From positions 4,537,749 through 4,601,748 of the forward strand of contig NW_022098021.1 in assembly GCF_002288925.2 (NCBI RefSeq): DNA of 64,000 nucleotides. The letters are read 5' to 3'. The position numbers and the translations under genes were made by a program. The notes below the pieces were generated by a model that saw nothing but the letters and a program-made list of their open reading frames with translations, searched no databases and was not told the DNA's origin. Positions 10,726-20,925 of the stretch are shown one piece after another (within the stretch, counting starts at the first letter, position 1; the number at the start of each line of letters is the position of its first letter). This DNA comes from Delphinapterus leucas (taxonomy: Eukaryota; Chordata; Mammalia; Artiodactyla; Monodontidae).

Positions 10726-11086
10726 GGGACTTCCCTGGTGGTGCAGTGGTTAAGAATCGCCTGCCAATGCAGGGGACACAGGTTCGAGCTCTGGTCCGGG
10801 AAGATCCCACATGCCGCGGAGCAACTAAGCCCATGCGCCACAACTACTGAGCCTGCGCTCTAGAGCCCACGAGCCACAACTACTGAGCCTGCGCTCTAGA
10901 GCCCACGAGGCACAACTACTGAGCTCACGTGCCTAGAGCCCATGCTCCGCAACGAGAGGCCACCGAAATGAGAAGCCTGCGGACCGCAACGAAGAGTAGC
11001 CCCCGCTCGCCGCAACTAGAGAAAGCCCGTGCACAGCAACAAAGACCCAACGCAGCCATAAAAAAGATAAATTTTTTTTTAAAAAT
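10726..11086 (+). mobile_element. CHR SINE, long form
   Basis: Head 'gggacttccctggtggtgca', B-box-like 'ggttcgagctctggtccggg', body with 'cacaactactgagcctgcgc' repeated at a 36-bp period (10838-10920), 3' part 'agagtagcccccgctcgccg', tail at 11060-11085. Left target site gacacattata at 10715-10725, and gacacattat on the right at 11087-11096. Confidence 0.93.
10838..10920 (+). repeat. 36-bp tandem unit inside SINE
   Basis: Two near-identical 36-bp units start at 10838 and 10874, with a partial third at 10910. Other long CHR copies in this window hold related but shorter or diverged versions of this internal array. Confidence 0.85.
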
Positions 11087-11096
11087 GACACATTAT

Positions 11097-11409
11097 GGGC
11101 TTCCCCGGTGACACAGTGGTTAAGAATCCACCTGCCAATGCAGGGGACACGGGTTCAAGCCCTGGTCCGGGAAGATCCCACATGCCGCGGAGCAACTAAG
11201 CCCGTGTGCCACAACTACTGAGCCCGCGTGCCACAACTACTGTGCGCCTAGAAGCCCGTGCTTTGCAACAAGAGAAGCCACCGCAACGAGAAGCCCACGC
11301 ACCGCAATGAAGAGTAGCCCCCGCTCGGTGCAACTAGAGAAAGCCGGCGTGCAGTAACGAAGGCCCAATGCAGCCAAAAATAAAAGTAAATTAATTAATT
11401 ATTTTAAAA
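11097..11409 (+). mobile_element. CHR SINE, long form, at the same target
   Basis: Head 'gggcttccccggtgacacag', 'ggttcaagccctggtccggg', 3' part 'gagtagcccccgctcggtgc', A/T-rich tail to 11409. Flanked by gacacattat (11087-11096) and gacacattata (11410-11420), the same sequence that precedes the SINE at 10726. Confidence 0.93.
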
Positions 11410-11420
11410 GACACATTATA

Positions 11421-11945
11421 AAGAAACTGTCACAAATCAAAGACAAAGCGAATCCTAAAAGCAGTAAGAGAAAAAAAGATTGTAAACACAAAGGAACGCC
11501 CATTAGGTTATCAGCAGATTTCTCAGTGGAATTCTTAACAGCCCGGGAGAAAGTGGAATGATAAATTCAAAGTGTTGAAAGAGGAAACTACCAGCCGAGA
11601 ATACTCTATGTGGCCAAGTTATCCCTTGGAAAGGAAGGATGAATACAGACTTTCCCAGACAAACAAAAGCTGAGGCAGCTCATCACCACCTTGACCTGCC
11701 TTGCAAAAAACACTGAAAGGAGTTCTTCAAGCTCAAATGAAAAGACACTAATTAATAACATTAAAATATATGAAAACATACAATGGTTAAGGTAAATATA
11801 CAGGTAGATTTAGAGAATGTTCTAAAATTGACTGTGGTGATGGTTGTACAACTCTGTGGATATACGAAAAGCCAGTGAATTGTATACTGAAAGATGTGAA
11901 TTGTTCGGTATATGAATTATATTTCAGTAAGGTGGTGATGAAGGG
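11421..11945 (+). pseudogene. L1 ORF1 C-terminal relic and 3' end
   Basis: Resumes ORF1 text: 'aaagcagtaagagaaaaaaa', 'aggttatcagcagatttctc', 'gccgagaatactctatgtgg', 'gacaaacaaaagctgaggca', 'gaaaggagttcttcaagctc'. From about 11760 it becomes a 3' UTR ('gactgtggtgatggttgtac', 'gaattatatttcagtaaggt'). No ORF2 lies between. Stops and gaps destroy the frame. Confidence 0.72.
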
Positions 11946-12548
11946 GAAAGAGGAGGGGAGGGTGCAAGGAGGGAGGAAGATTCCTGCCCATTCTAGATTC
12001 CAGACACTAGGTTGCGAAGCCCAGGCTCAGGCTTTCCCTGCTTGCCCTTGTGGGTAGGGTGGGCGCACGGCTGAGGGGTAAATAGCCCTCGCGCCAACGC
12101 CCGGCTCCGGCCGCAGCTCCGCCTCTGCACAGCAGGGTCTCAGGGTGGCAACGGGAGTATCTGCCGTTGTCTCTGTCACTCGGGAGCACGATTCTGACCT
12201 CGGCGCCCGACAGCATGAACGGCTCTTGACAGCGCAGGGCTTTTTACCTCCCCTTGACCAGGAATGGACCTAGACAGTCCTGGGTACAGAAATCCTTTCA
12301 GAATCTAGCTTTAGGCTGAAGTTGCTACAGGTGTCCACAGCCAAACTTTAATCTCCCACGAGATGGCAGTGTTATCTCACTCCAATTCTCACACTCGGCC
12401 CCCTTCCAGGCCCTCAGTAAATAAGCACAGGAGACGGAAATGAAGTGGATTCTGGATTTCTGCCTCTGAAAACACGTAGGCCTGAGTTTTATTTGAATAA
12501 ATGACTATCAGGTAACTATTAAACTACTAGAACTATGATTATTTAAAG
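11946..12548. other. Unique sequence with CTCF-like motif
   Basis: No gene recognised. GC-rich at 12040-12230, then less so. Contains the motif at 12356-12369. Confidence 0.4.
12356..12369 (+). promoter_or_regulatory. CTCF-like binding motif
   Basis: ccacgagatggcag fits the vertebrate CTCF core CCASYAGRKGGCAS at 13 of 14 positions (G for Y at position 5). It lies in sequence not assigned to a repeat. Binding is unproven. Confidence 0.4.
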
Positions 12549-12556
12549 TTAAACAA

Positions 12557-12696
12557 CTTGGGAATTCCCTGGCAGTCCAGTGGTTACGACTCAGCGCTTT
12601 CACTGCTGGGGACCCGGGTTCGATCCCTGGTCGGGGAACTAAGATCCCACAAGCAGTGGGGCACAGTCAAAAGAAAAAAGTTTTAATTAAATTAAA
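12557..12696 (+). mobile_element. CHR-1-type SINE
   Basis: Shorter, older tRNA-derived form: 'gggaattccctggcagtcca', 'ccgggttcgatccctggtcg', 'ggaactaagatcccacaagc'. Tail A-rich. Probable target-site duplication ttaaacaa at 12549-12556 and 12697-12704. Confidence 0.9.
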
Positions 12697-12704
12697 TTAA
12701 ACAA

Positions 12705-12909
12705 TTCTTCTTTATCAGACCTCCTTACTGAAAAATGTGGTGAGAAAAAAAATATTCCTTTCAAGAATGAAAGATTTCATTTTGATATTGTCTTTAGACG
12801 GGACGGACCCCACGCAAATCGGAGCTACCCTAGTGTCCCTTGACGATTTCACTTCCTGAAGTGGACGGCTCCCTGAACAGCTCATAGCCAAGGGCTAAAC
12901 AGCAAAGTC
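12705..12909. other. Unique sequence
   Basis: Nothing recognised. Confidence 0.4.
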
Positions 12910-13134
12910 GCCGAGGGGCAGGGGCTCCGGGGCCCACAGATCTGGACTTGAATTCTGGTCCCAGCACCTACTAGCTGAGCAGTCTTCACTCACCTCTGTG
13001 TGCCGGATTTTCTCATCTATAGGAAGGAGAACGGTTCCTGCCTCGCTGAGTGTTTGCGGGGGTGGTAAAGGGGTACTTAGAACAGTGCCTGGCAGATAAC
13101 GTGTCCTCAGTAGCTGATGGTCATGTAGTTGGTG
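12910..13134 (+). mobile_element. MIR SINE
   Basis: MIR order is visible: 'ctccggggcccacagatctg', 'ctgagcagtcttcactcacc', 'ctgtgtgccggattttctca', 'acttagaacagtgcctggca' and 'gtgtcctcagtagctgatgg'. Confidence 0.75.
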
Positions 13135-13188
13135 GTTCTCCATTCTGGGTGCTCACTGGCACCTCCTGGAGAGTCTTTTTAAATTATT
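13135..13188 (+). mobile_element. Possible MER5-type DNA transposon remnant
   Basis: 'ggtggttctccattctgggt' and 'ggcacctcctggagagtctt' resemble the start of MER5 (hAT-Charlie) elements. Short and weak. Confidence 0.3.
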
Positions 13189-13194
13189 AATTCC

Positions 13195-13256
13195 CAGTAC
13201 AAATCAAAATCTTAATGAGATCCCCTCACATCCATTAGGATGGTTATTATCAAATT
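13195..13256 (+). mobile_element. L1 3' end, first piece
   Basis: Starts in the ORF2 tail ('gatcccctcacatccattag', 'gatggttattatcaaattaa') and is interrupted by the SINE at 13266; continues at 13638. Confidence 0.75.
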
Positions 13257-13265
13257 AAAAAACAC

Positions 13266-13629
13266 GGGACTTCCCTGGTGGCACAGTGGTTGAGAATCCC
13301 CCTGCCAATGCAGGGGACATAGGTTCAAGCCCTGGCCCGGGAAGATCCCACATGCCACGGAGCAACTAAGCCCGTGTGCCACAACTACTGAGCCTGTGTT
13401 CTAGAGCCCGTGAGCCACAACTACTGAGCCAGCGGGCCACAGCTACTGAAGCCCGCGTGCCTAGGGCCCGTATTCCACAACAAGAGAAGCCACCGCAATG
13501 AGGAGCCCGCGCACCGCAACGAAGGGTAGCGCCCGCTCGCCACAACTAGAGAAAGCCTCCGGGCAGCAACGGAGATCCAACACAGCCAAAAATAAATAAA
13601 ATAAATAAATAAATTTTTAAAATAAATTT
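13266..13629 (+). mobile_element. CHR SINE, long form
   Basis: Head 'gggacttccctggtggcaca', 'ggttcaagccctggcccggg', repeated 'cacaactactgagcc' units, 3' part 'cgcccgctcgccacaactag' and an AAAT-rich tail. Target site aaaaacac on both sides (ending 13265; 13630-13637). Confidence 0.93.
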
Positions 13630-13637
13630 AAAAACAC

Positions 13638-14330
13638 ACAAACAGAAAATAACAAGTGTTGGTGAGAAATGTGGAGAAACTGGAATCCTTGAGAGTTGCT
13701 GGTGGGAACGTAAAACGGAGCACCTGTCATGGAAGACAGACTGGTGGGTCCCTCTGAGTCACACACAGAAAAGCCGCAGGGTCCAGCAATTCCACTTCTA
13801 GGTACACACACACAGGATTGAAAGCAGGGACTCAACGAGGTATTTGCACACCCATCTTCACAGCAGCGTTACCCACAGCAGCCAAAAGATGGAAACAACC
13901 CAAATGTCCATCAATAGATAAATGGATAAACAAATGTGGGACAGACGTATAATGGAATATTATTCATCCTTTAAAAGGCAGGAAATTCAGACACATGCTA
14001 CAACATGGATGAACCCTGCAGACATGCTGGGCAAAATAAGTCAGACACTAAAGGACAAATATTGTTTGATCCCACTGACGTGAGGCCCCTACAGTAGTCA
14101 ATTCATAGAGACTTGAAAGGAGAAGGGTGGGTGCCAGAGGCTAGGGGGAGGGGAAAGGGAAGTTATTGTTCAATGGGGACAGAGATACAGCTTTGCGAGA
14201 TCAGAAGAATTCAAGAGATGGATGGTGGTGGTGGCTGTAGAACAGTGTATGTGTACTTAATGCCACCCGACTTAAAAGTGATTAAAATGTAAATTTTATG
14301 TCATGTATAGTTCACCACGATTTTTTAAAA
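13638..14330 (+). mobile_element. L1 3' end, second piece
   Basis: Continues the L1: 'aaataacaagtgttggtgag', 'tccagcaattccacttctag', 'ggaaacaacccaaatgtcca', 'gctacaacatggatgaaccc', 'gccagaggctagggggaggg', 'tgtgtacttaatgccacccg' and 'catgtatagttcaccacgat'. It is ORF2 tail plus 3' UTR of an old L1 with many gaps; no coding capacity. Confidence 0.85.
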
Positions 14331-15654
14331 GCTTACTTTTACGAATTTTCAAAAACATTAAAAAAGAAGAAAGAAAGAACCTGAACAACAGAGGTCACAC
14401 TTGTAGAGCAGAGCCCAGGCAGCAGTATCTTACAAGAGCTCCCCTAAGAATGATGCAGAGCGGGCACTGAGAGGTTCCCCAGCAGGAGGGTCACTCGGGG
14501 AATGAGAGTGGAAGCCGTGGACAGACTCAGGAGCGCTGGAGCTCCCAGAGCCGCTCCTCTCTACCCTCTGCTGGCCCAGCCCGGCCTCCCCATGGCTCAG
14601 AGGCTGGGAGCCAGGAGGCTGAGAGCTGGCTGGGCACTGGAGTCACCAGAATTCCAAGTTGGATAGTGGCTTTGGGACCAAAGGTGGTGAAAGCTTCCAT
14701 TCGGACAGAAATCTGGAAATGAGCCACTGCGAGTGGTACCCGGGATGAAGACCAGTGTCACCTCCAGAGGGGTGACACGGTAGCTCAGTATACATTCAGC
14801 CGAGCGCGCTGATGGCTCCAGCTGGCCTGGGACCCATCTGAACACGATGGCCCTCGCCGAGCTCACCCCCAGAGTCTCTGAGCCCCAGAAGCGTGAACTG
14901 ACGCCTCCAGGCCTGGTGGCCCCCTGGGGCCCGAGGTCAGGGTGACATTTCTCTGCAGTGATCACAGTTACCCTGGGCGAGGCCCCCAGGAACACAGAGC
15001 TGCTGGAAGACCCCCAGCCCCCAGGGCTGCCCACCGGCAGAGGCAGCTCAGCACTGCCTGGACGGCCTATAGGACAGCCGATCCAGAGGACAGTCTCCAA
15101 AGAAGTGTCTAAAATCCCGGTGACAGGGCGCCTAGCAAAGGACTGTCCTGAGAGCAGAAGAGCAGCCCGAACCCACCCAAGCGCCCCCGTGGTCCCCGGG
15201 GCTCCCACCATCACCCGGCCTGTCCACAGCCACGGGAGCCAGGGGGGAGGTGACGCTCGTATGCAGAGTCAAAAGACCCACACGTGCGCACACATGCATG
15301 CACACACACACGTCACACACACACACACGCATAGACGCGCCCACACAGACACAGTGCCAGCGGGAATTTATATTACTAAACGATGCAGGGACGTCCCATT
15401 AAACACCTAAGGAGGAAGCGTTTGCAGCTTCTATGAAAATACTCAAAACTAGCTCCGATAAACTATTGTATTTTTCTCTGGGAACAACAGCGATGTCACA
15501 ACTCTACAGAAACACTTCAAACAGAAACCAACGGGAGGCCAGGGGATGCCTGTACAAAACGCTTCTCCCGGGCTCTTGCTAATCTGTACAGAGCAGCAGC
15601 GGAATTACCAGGCCAGGAGAAGAGCACTAATTCGATAAAGTTCCCTGCTTCCAG
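14331..15654. other. Unique sequence
   Basis: No gene supported. The GC-rich stretch 14530-15250 has overlapping open frames on both strands up to 205 codons (minus, 14597-15214) with no domain, typical of chance frames. Confidence 0.45.
15278..15350. repeat. CA-rich microsatellite with ACGC variants
   Basis: Imperfect CACA/CACG array containing 'cacacacacacgtcacacac'. Confidence 0.9.
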
Positions 15655-15935
15655 CCCCGTTAGTTAATTAAATTATCGCTTTACGGTGCCTTAAGAGAGC
15701 TGCAAGGCTAACCCGAGTGTTGCCAGCTTTATGGGGTCTGCGGGCCCTTTACAAGCTTCCTGTGCCCGCAAGTGTCAAATTGGGGCTGTATTGACAGATA
15801 AAAGAAAAATCGAGCTGCTAGGATTGCAGCCTTTCCCTGCGATATCTTTATACTGTGCTATAAAAGCCTATCACACTTAAAGAGTGAAAATTGTTGACAT
15901 CTCTTTGCATTGCTAATCTTTAGGAAACAATGAGT
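15655..15935 (+). promoter_or_regulatory. Paired conserved-looking element, copy A
   Basis: AT-rich noncoding block that is a diverged paralogue of 19040-19325 in the same orientation. Shared landmarks: aattatc at 15671, agtgtcaaatt at 15771, taaaagccta at 15861, gtgaaaatt at 15884 and ggaaacaa at 15923. Spacings of 100, 90, 23 and 39 bases compare with 99, 91, 27 and 40 in copy B. Also shared are ctttacaa.cttcct before the second landmark and a GATA-like aaaa stretch after it. Motifs visible include homeobox-like ttaattaaatta (15663), agataaaa (15797) and octamer-like tttgcat (15904). There is no coding frame. It is either a duplicated enhancer or two exapted copies of an ancient repeat. Confidence 0.65.
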
Positions 15936-16086
15936 GGAATATTATTTGAAATGAATAACTGCTCGCTTTATTGGCGAGTAGTAAAAATCTAATAGTTGGC
16001 AAAACAATGTGGTGTTTACTCTTCAAGATAGGCGGGTTTATTAGCAGCAGCAGAGCAAAAGCGTCACAGCTCAGCCCTCATCTCCT
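15936..16086. other. Unique flank of element A
   Basis: AT-rich, possibly part of the same conserved block. Ends at the target site of the next SINE. Confidence 0.35.
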
Positions 16087-16295
16087 TAGGGTTTTTTTGT
16101 TTTTGTTTTTGTTTTTTTGCGGTACGCGGGCCTCTCACTGTTGTGGCCACTCCGGTTGCGGAGCACAGGCTCAGCAGCCACGGCTCACGGGCCCAGCCGC
16201 TCCGCGGTATGTGGGATCTTCCCGGACTGGGGCACGAACCCGCATCCCCTGCATCGGCAGGCGGACTCTCAACCACTGCGCCACCAGGGAAGCCC
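16087..16295 (-). mobile_element. CHR SINE, short cetacean form
   Basis: Reverse orientation: T-rich tail (16090-16118), 'gcggtacgcgggcctctcac', 'catcggcaggcggactctca' and 'gcgccaccagggaagcccc'. Target site ctccttagggtttt at about 16082 and at 16296-16309. It landed about 150 bp from the recognisable end of paired element A. Confidence 0.93.
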
Positions 16296-16309
16296 CTCCT
16301 TAGGGTTTT

Positions 16310-17082
16310 ACTTGGGTTACAGCATCGGGTGTTTTGTTTGCTGTTATTATGCTTGTTTTTGCTTTTTTTTTTCCCTTTTGCTCTTCTTTCTTTCTCCCGT
16401 CCCCCAATATAAGGTGACACTTTTAAAGATATCATATCAAATGTGACATATATTCAACTGAACTGAAAAACAGCCTTCGAGAGAAAAAAATATTTGTCAG
16501 ACGCTAATTAAAGGTTGTAGTTTCCCAAAGTGAGAACTTTCAGCTCAGGAGGCTGGGAGTTCAGAGGTATGACCAGGGCTGGGAGCAAGTCTGGTGGGTT
16601 TGTGTGTCCAGGCGGCTCACATGCGCGCGCGCACACACACACCCCCTGCAGCAGGCCTGGGTCTGGGCCCTGTGCCGTCTGTCGCCGCGTTTAGTGCCGT
16701 GCTCACATGTCTCCTCCACCCTCTGGGAGCCCAGGAGTGCTTGACACACAGTCACTTAGCAAACACTTACAAAATGACGTGGCAAATAAGTGGACTCCGA
16801 ACCAGAGAAATCATTTTGAGAACAGACTTGCTGTGCGAATGGCACCCACTTCTTTCTTGCGGACGTTTTCCTTGCCGTGTGCTTATGTCACAGCAACATA
16901 CCCAAACGTCCGGAGCGGGCAGAAGGGCCGGCTGCTCCTTCACGGGACCCCGATGGTGCCCTCGTCAACTGCAGTCATTTGTGTACAGAAATAAGCTCTT
17001 ATGTCTTCACCACCTCTCGGGACAGGGTGACAAGTGTGATTCTTTTACACTGAGACCAGGCTGGGCTATCAAGGCCGAGGGC
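16310..17082. other. Unique sequence with an L2-like piece
   Basis: No gene recognised. 16725-16800 ('gagcccaggagtgcttgaca', 'gtcacttagcaaacacttac') looks like a decayed L2 3' end. A short CG/CA array lies at 16624-16645. T- and C-rich runs at 16360-16405. Confidence 0.4.
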
Positions 17083-17205
17083 AGTAGTTCCTGAACTTGA
17101 GTGCCCGCACAGCAGCCTGGGAGGGGCCCCAGGAAGAGCATGTTAACAAGCGCCCCAGGAGATCCCAAGCGCTCAGAATTCCTCTGCCCTGAGGCCACGT
17201 GAGCA
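17083..17205 (+). mobile_element. MER5-type hAT-Charlie MITE
   Basis: Begins 'gcagtagttcctgaacttga' and continues 'gcacagcagcctgggagggg' and 'gttaacaagcgccccaggag', in the order expected for a non-autonomous MER5 element. No terminal inverted repeat is left on the right. Confidence 0.55.
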
Positions 17206-19039
17206 GGCGGGCTTTACAAGTTTGCTGTTAGGCCTCACTGTGGGCTCTGAGCTCCCTGCAGGCAGGCCTGAGGCCCGGCAGCCGGCAGCCGGCAGGACCC
17301 TGCAACCCCTCTGGTGGCCCAGCCCGTCTTGGAATCAGGGACCAAAAATCACATCCGTACTGTACACTGAGGTGGAGCCCAGGTGACAAGGTCCAGCATC
17401 TCTGTTCAAGTTCCCTGCTGCTGAGACTGTGAAACAGACGGGGAACCGGCCCTCTAGTTCAAAAGGTGACAAGGCCCCTGGACCGAGCCCCAGCTGCTGG
17501 ACCTGCCGATCACTCGTGCCAAGGAGAGGCTCCTTATCTCCTGAACTTTTAGCCTGCTAATTCCAACTAAGGTACATATAGCTTAGCTTTAAGCAATAAA
17601 AAGGAGAAAAAAAAAATTGTGTTTATCTGCTGTGGCCAAGCCGGTCTCTCCCAGGTGAGTCTTCTGCAGAACTATTTCCTTGTTCTCTGTGTCCCAGTCT
17701 CTCCGGTCAAGGCCAGCCAAAGATCGAGGCTCACCCAGTGGCCTGAGAACACAGCTCCGTCACCAGGCCAGGCAGAAGGCCCTGAACACAGTTACCCGAT
17801 TCAGGGTCACCGCCAAGGTCGAGATCAAGTGCAGAGAAGACGGTTGGCCGCCAGGCTCTCTGCTGCAACAACAATGAGGTGCTGGTCAACTGGGATTGAA
17901 AAACTACTGCCATTATATAAGGAAATCCCTTTTTAGGCCAGACTGGGCCACTGCGAGGCCAGGGGGACTAACACCTCAGGGAGCCACCACCTGACTCTGG
18001 GTGGTACCTGGAGCCCCGAGGTGGCAGCCAGACCGGAGTCAGGCCAGAGACACAAAGCCCACCCGACAACGGTCCGTGCACTGCGGTGGCAGGTGTGCAA
18101 GTCACTTCTTCCCAGCAGCCCTGGAGAGAAGGGACCAGATGGAGGACGGGCCAGCTTCGACGGACATACGAGCTCCGTGTTTGGGAGCTGTGCCCCTGAC
18201 CAGAGCAGGTCCTGGGCCCACAGCCTCGGCCCAGGCCTTGGCCGAGGCTCAGAACAGCTGGTGGAAGTGAGAAGAGGGTGGGCTGGAAATGGGGGGCCCC
18301 GCTTGTTGTCCCTTAGGATGGGAGCCCCAGAGACACATCCTCCAAGAGAAACGGCCCTGCGGCCCTGCTGCCTCAGCGCCAACCCACTCGGCTCAGCCCC
18401 TGTGCCACCGCAGCCTTGACAAAGGAAGAAAAGACTTCTACTGGCCCTTTCTGTGAAGAGAGCTTCCTGGCTAGGACTGAGCCACCCAGATACAGGCAGT
18501 CCAGGGATCCCCTCTCGGTGTGACACCTGCTAACAGTATGTCTGCCTTTCAGCTGCCTCCACTGGATCGTGGTTGGGCAGTTTTTATCTTCCCCAGAAGC
18601 AGCATTATTTGGCCACATGTGACACCGTCTGTGCAGAAAGCAGAGGCCCCAGAGGAGCTTCTAGAAGAGTGCTGCCTGGAAGAGTACCAGAAGTGGCAGC
18701 CACTGAAGATGCCCAGGGCCTACCCCAAAGAGCCAGAGGGCCAGAAGGGGCGAGGGGCCGGAGGGATGCCCAGGTGTGCGCGGGCTGGCCCCTCGGCACC
18801 AGGCAGCCCCAGCAGGGAGACGCGAGTCACGGCCAGGGCTGCCGTCGAGAGGGGAAGGGAGGGAGAGGCCGTGCAGACTTGGGGGCATATCTCACGGATC
18901 GCAGTGGCTCCCCACTCTGCAGCCAGCAGCATCCACCTCCAGTGCTGATTCTGCCAGAGCATTAATGATGCTGTAAAATAATAAGGCCCCAGACGGCCCG
19001 CACGAGAGCAAGCAGTTGATAAAAGGGAGGTTTACAGCC
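17206..19039. other. GC-rich unique sequence
   Basis: No exon, RNA gene or repeat supported. Open frames up to about 200 codons occur on both strands together (17933-18526 minus, 18520-18965 plus), without domains. The last 80 bases (18960-19039) are AT-rich and may belong to the paired element that follows. Confidence 0.45.
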
Positions 19040-19325
19040 ACATCCATCAATTTAATTATCTTTCGCTAGGCTTAAACTTAGGAGTAATACTAATCTCTAT
19101 TTAGCACGGTTTACAGGATCTGTGGACACTTTACAATCTTCCTCTATTCACAAGTGTCAAATTACGGCACTATTGATAAAACGGCGGAGTAAACAGCTGG
19201 TGAGACAACCCTAGAACCGGCGAATACACTTTTTACTGCACCGTAAAAGCCTATTACTCTCTGATTTCGGGTGAAAATTTGTGGCCAATAATCTGAGTTG
19301 ATAATGTTTCGGAAACAAATGCGCG
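19040..19325 (+). promoter_or_regulatory. Paired conserved-looking element, copy B
   Basis: Diverged paralogue of 15655-15935. Landmarks: aattatc at 19054, agtgtcaaatt at 19153, taaaagccta at 19244, gtgaaaatt at 19271 and ggaaacaa at 19311. The segment from ggatctgtgg (about 19117) to tgataaaa (about 19174) is the best-matching stretch. It includes tttacaa.cttcct and cacaagtgtcaaatt. Differences are spread as substitutions with few gaps, as expected of an old duplication under constraint. No reading frame is shared with copy A. Which factor binds is unknown; the CAAGTG core and TGATAA are only suggestive of NK2 and GATA proteins. Confidence 0.65.
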
Positions 19326-20685
19326 GATCATAAAAGCTGCCTTCTCCCTAACGCCACCCCGCTCCAATCCGAGGCCAGCCCCCTCCTCGGACTTGACCAT
19401 AAAAAGCCGGGGCCACAGGGGCCGAGGTGGAGGCCATCCGGCCATCGGCAGGCACTGCTGCCTCCTTGGCCGAGGGCAGGTCTGGGAGGCCCGTGGCCCA
19501 TGGCCCGTACTGCTCTGCCCACAAGCTCCCCACGCCCGCTTGGGCTCCAGCAAGGAGACGGTCTTCTAGAAGCCCTTGCAGGAACCTGCACTCTGCACTT
19601 TGCAGGGGCGAGAAGGACAGAGCAGCAGGGAGCACCGGCCTTGGACACTGCCTCCTGGATTGTCTCAAGCCGATGACCTAGCCCCACCGGGGGGCTCTCG
19701 GGCCAATATGGTGCCCATGCACCCAACACCCCCAGAAGGATCGCTGCCCGCACCCAGCAGCCTGGTGTCACTCGTTCTCATTCACTTGCTTTGCTGTCAG
19801 GCTGAGGTTTCCCCAGTGCCCTCCGAGTGGCGGTCGGTTTAGGTTTTCTCTGTCCAGAACGTGGCATCACACCCTTTGGTGCTTCCCGGCCTGACTTGCT
19901 GGAAACTAAGGCCACCAGGCAAACACAGCAGTTCTTTCAAGCAGAGGCTCTCTGCGGGACGGATGGCACTCGTCAGAGGCGCTGGCCAGTTCTGGACAGA
20001 AAGCAGGGAAGGCCTGTGCCCACCTCTCTGCCCCTAGAGCCTCCCCAGGGCCGTGCCTGCCTGGAGCACCAGGTGGGCTGTCTCACGGCCGCACCGTGCT
20101 GCGAAGCCACCTGTTTCTCCAGGCGATCTCCACGCCACGCCCCGGGCACGCCCCGACCGCTGGGCCCAGGCTGGAGCTCCGGTCGGGGAAGCCCTGGCTC
20201 CAGACTCTGGACACTGAGTTCCCAGCGTGGAGTTTGTACTCCAGACCCACAACCAGGCCTTGTGGTCCTTGGTTCTGCTTGTCCGCCCGCGTCCTGATCC
20301 AAACAGGGAATGGAGGCTGGGGACGTGAGGACACAGTGAGGGGAGAGGGTGTTGGTCGCCCAGCATGCAGCAACCCCGCCAGCCAGCCTGCCGGTCACCA
20401 CGACCCCTCCCCGACTGCTGTGGGTGCAAAGCACTCCACAAACACAAACCCCAATCCTTTCAAAACAGGAGACCCTACCAACCACAAATTAGATATTATC
20501 CTTGTGAACCACAGACCACCCCTGGTGTGGTGGCCAAAGAAATAAACTCCCGAAACTTCTCTGAGTCGCGATTATTTGACCTGCATAATGGAATCACTTG
20601 CCTTCTCCAAGAGTCTTCATGAAAATCACACAAAACTGTAATTTTTCCGAAAGCTCTTTGTAAACCGTAAAGTGATATAACAATG
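19326..20685. other. GC-rich unique sequence
   Basis: No gene supported. 19970-20500 carries several overlapping frames of 100-170 codons on both strands without recognisable domains. CpG is moderately frequent at 20090-20320. Confidence 0.45.
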
Positions 20686-20689
20686 GCAA

Positions 20690-20925
20690 CAGCAACAATG
20701 TCACCTAACGGTTACTCCCTATGTACCAGGCACCAGGATAAGCATCTCGTGCATATTAACTCCTTTAAATAACCCCCCCGACAAAACCCTACCAGGAGGG
20801 TCCTGTTATCATTATCCCCATTTAAATGAAGTGGAAACTGGGGCTAGGAGAGGCGAAGGGACTCAAGGTCGCACAGCTGTAGTGAGTGAGAGGTGGCCTA
20901 ACCCCAGCGCTGCTCATGAGGTGTG
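20690..20925 (-). mobile_element. MIR SINE, antisense
   Basis: Reverse-complement MIR order: 'tatgtaccaggcaccaggat', 'cgtgcatattaactccttta', 'gttatcattatccccattta', 'aggtcgcacagctgtagtga' and 'aggtggcctaaccccagcgc'. Confidence 0.85.

Noticed and set aside
10838..10920. Regular 36-bp repeats as a CRISPR-like array
   Set aside because: There are no spacers; it is a tandem expansion inside a SINE in a mammalian genome.
14597..15214. 205-codon open frame on the minus strand
   Set aside because: GC-rich DNA with equally open frames on the other strand, a microsatellite at the edge and no recognisable domain or splice structure.
16117..16446. Frames of about 90-120 codons on both strands around 16.1-16.4 kb
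   Set aside because: They are CHR SINE sequence read through, and the same peptides recur at the SINEs near 6.3 and 32.7 kb.
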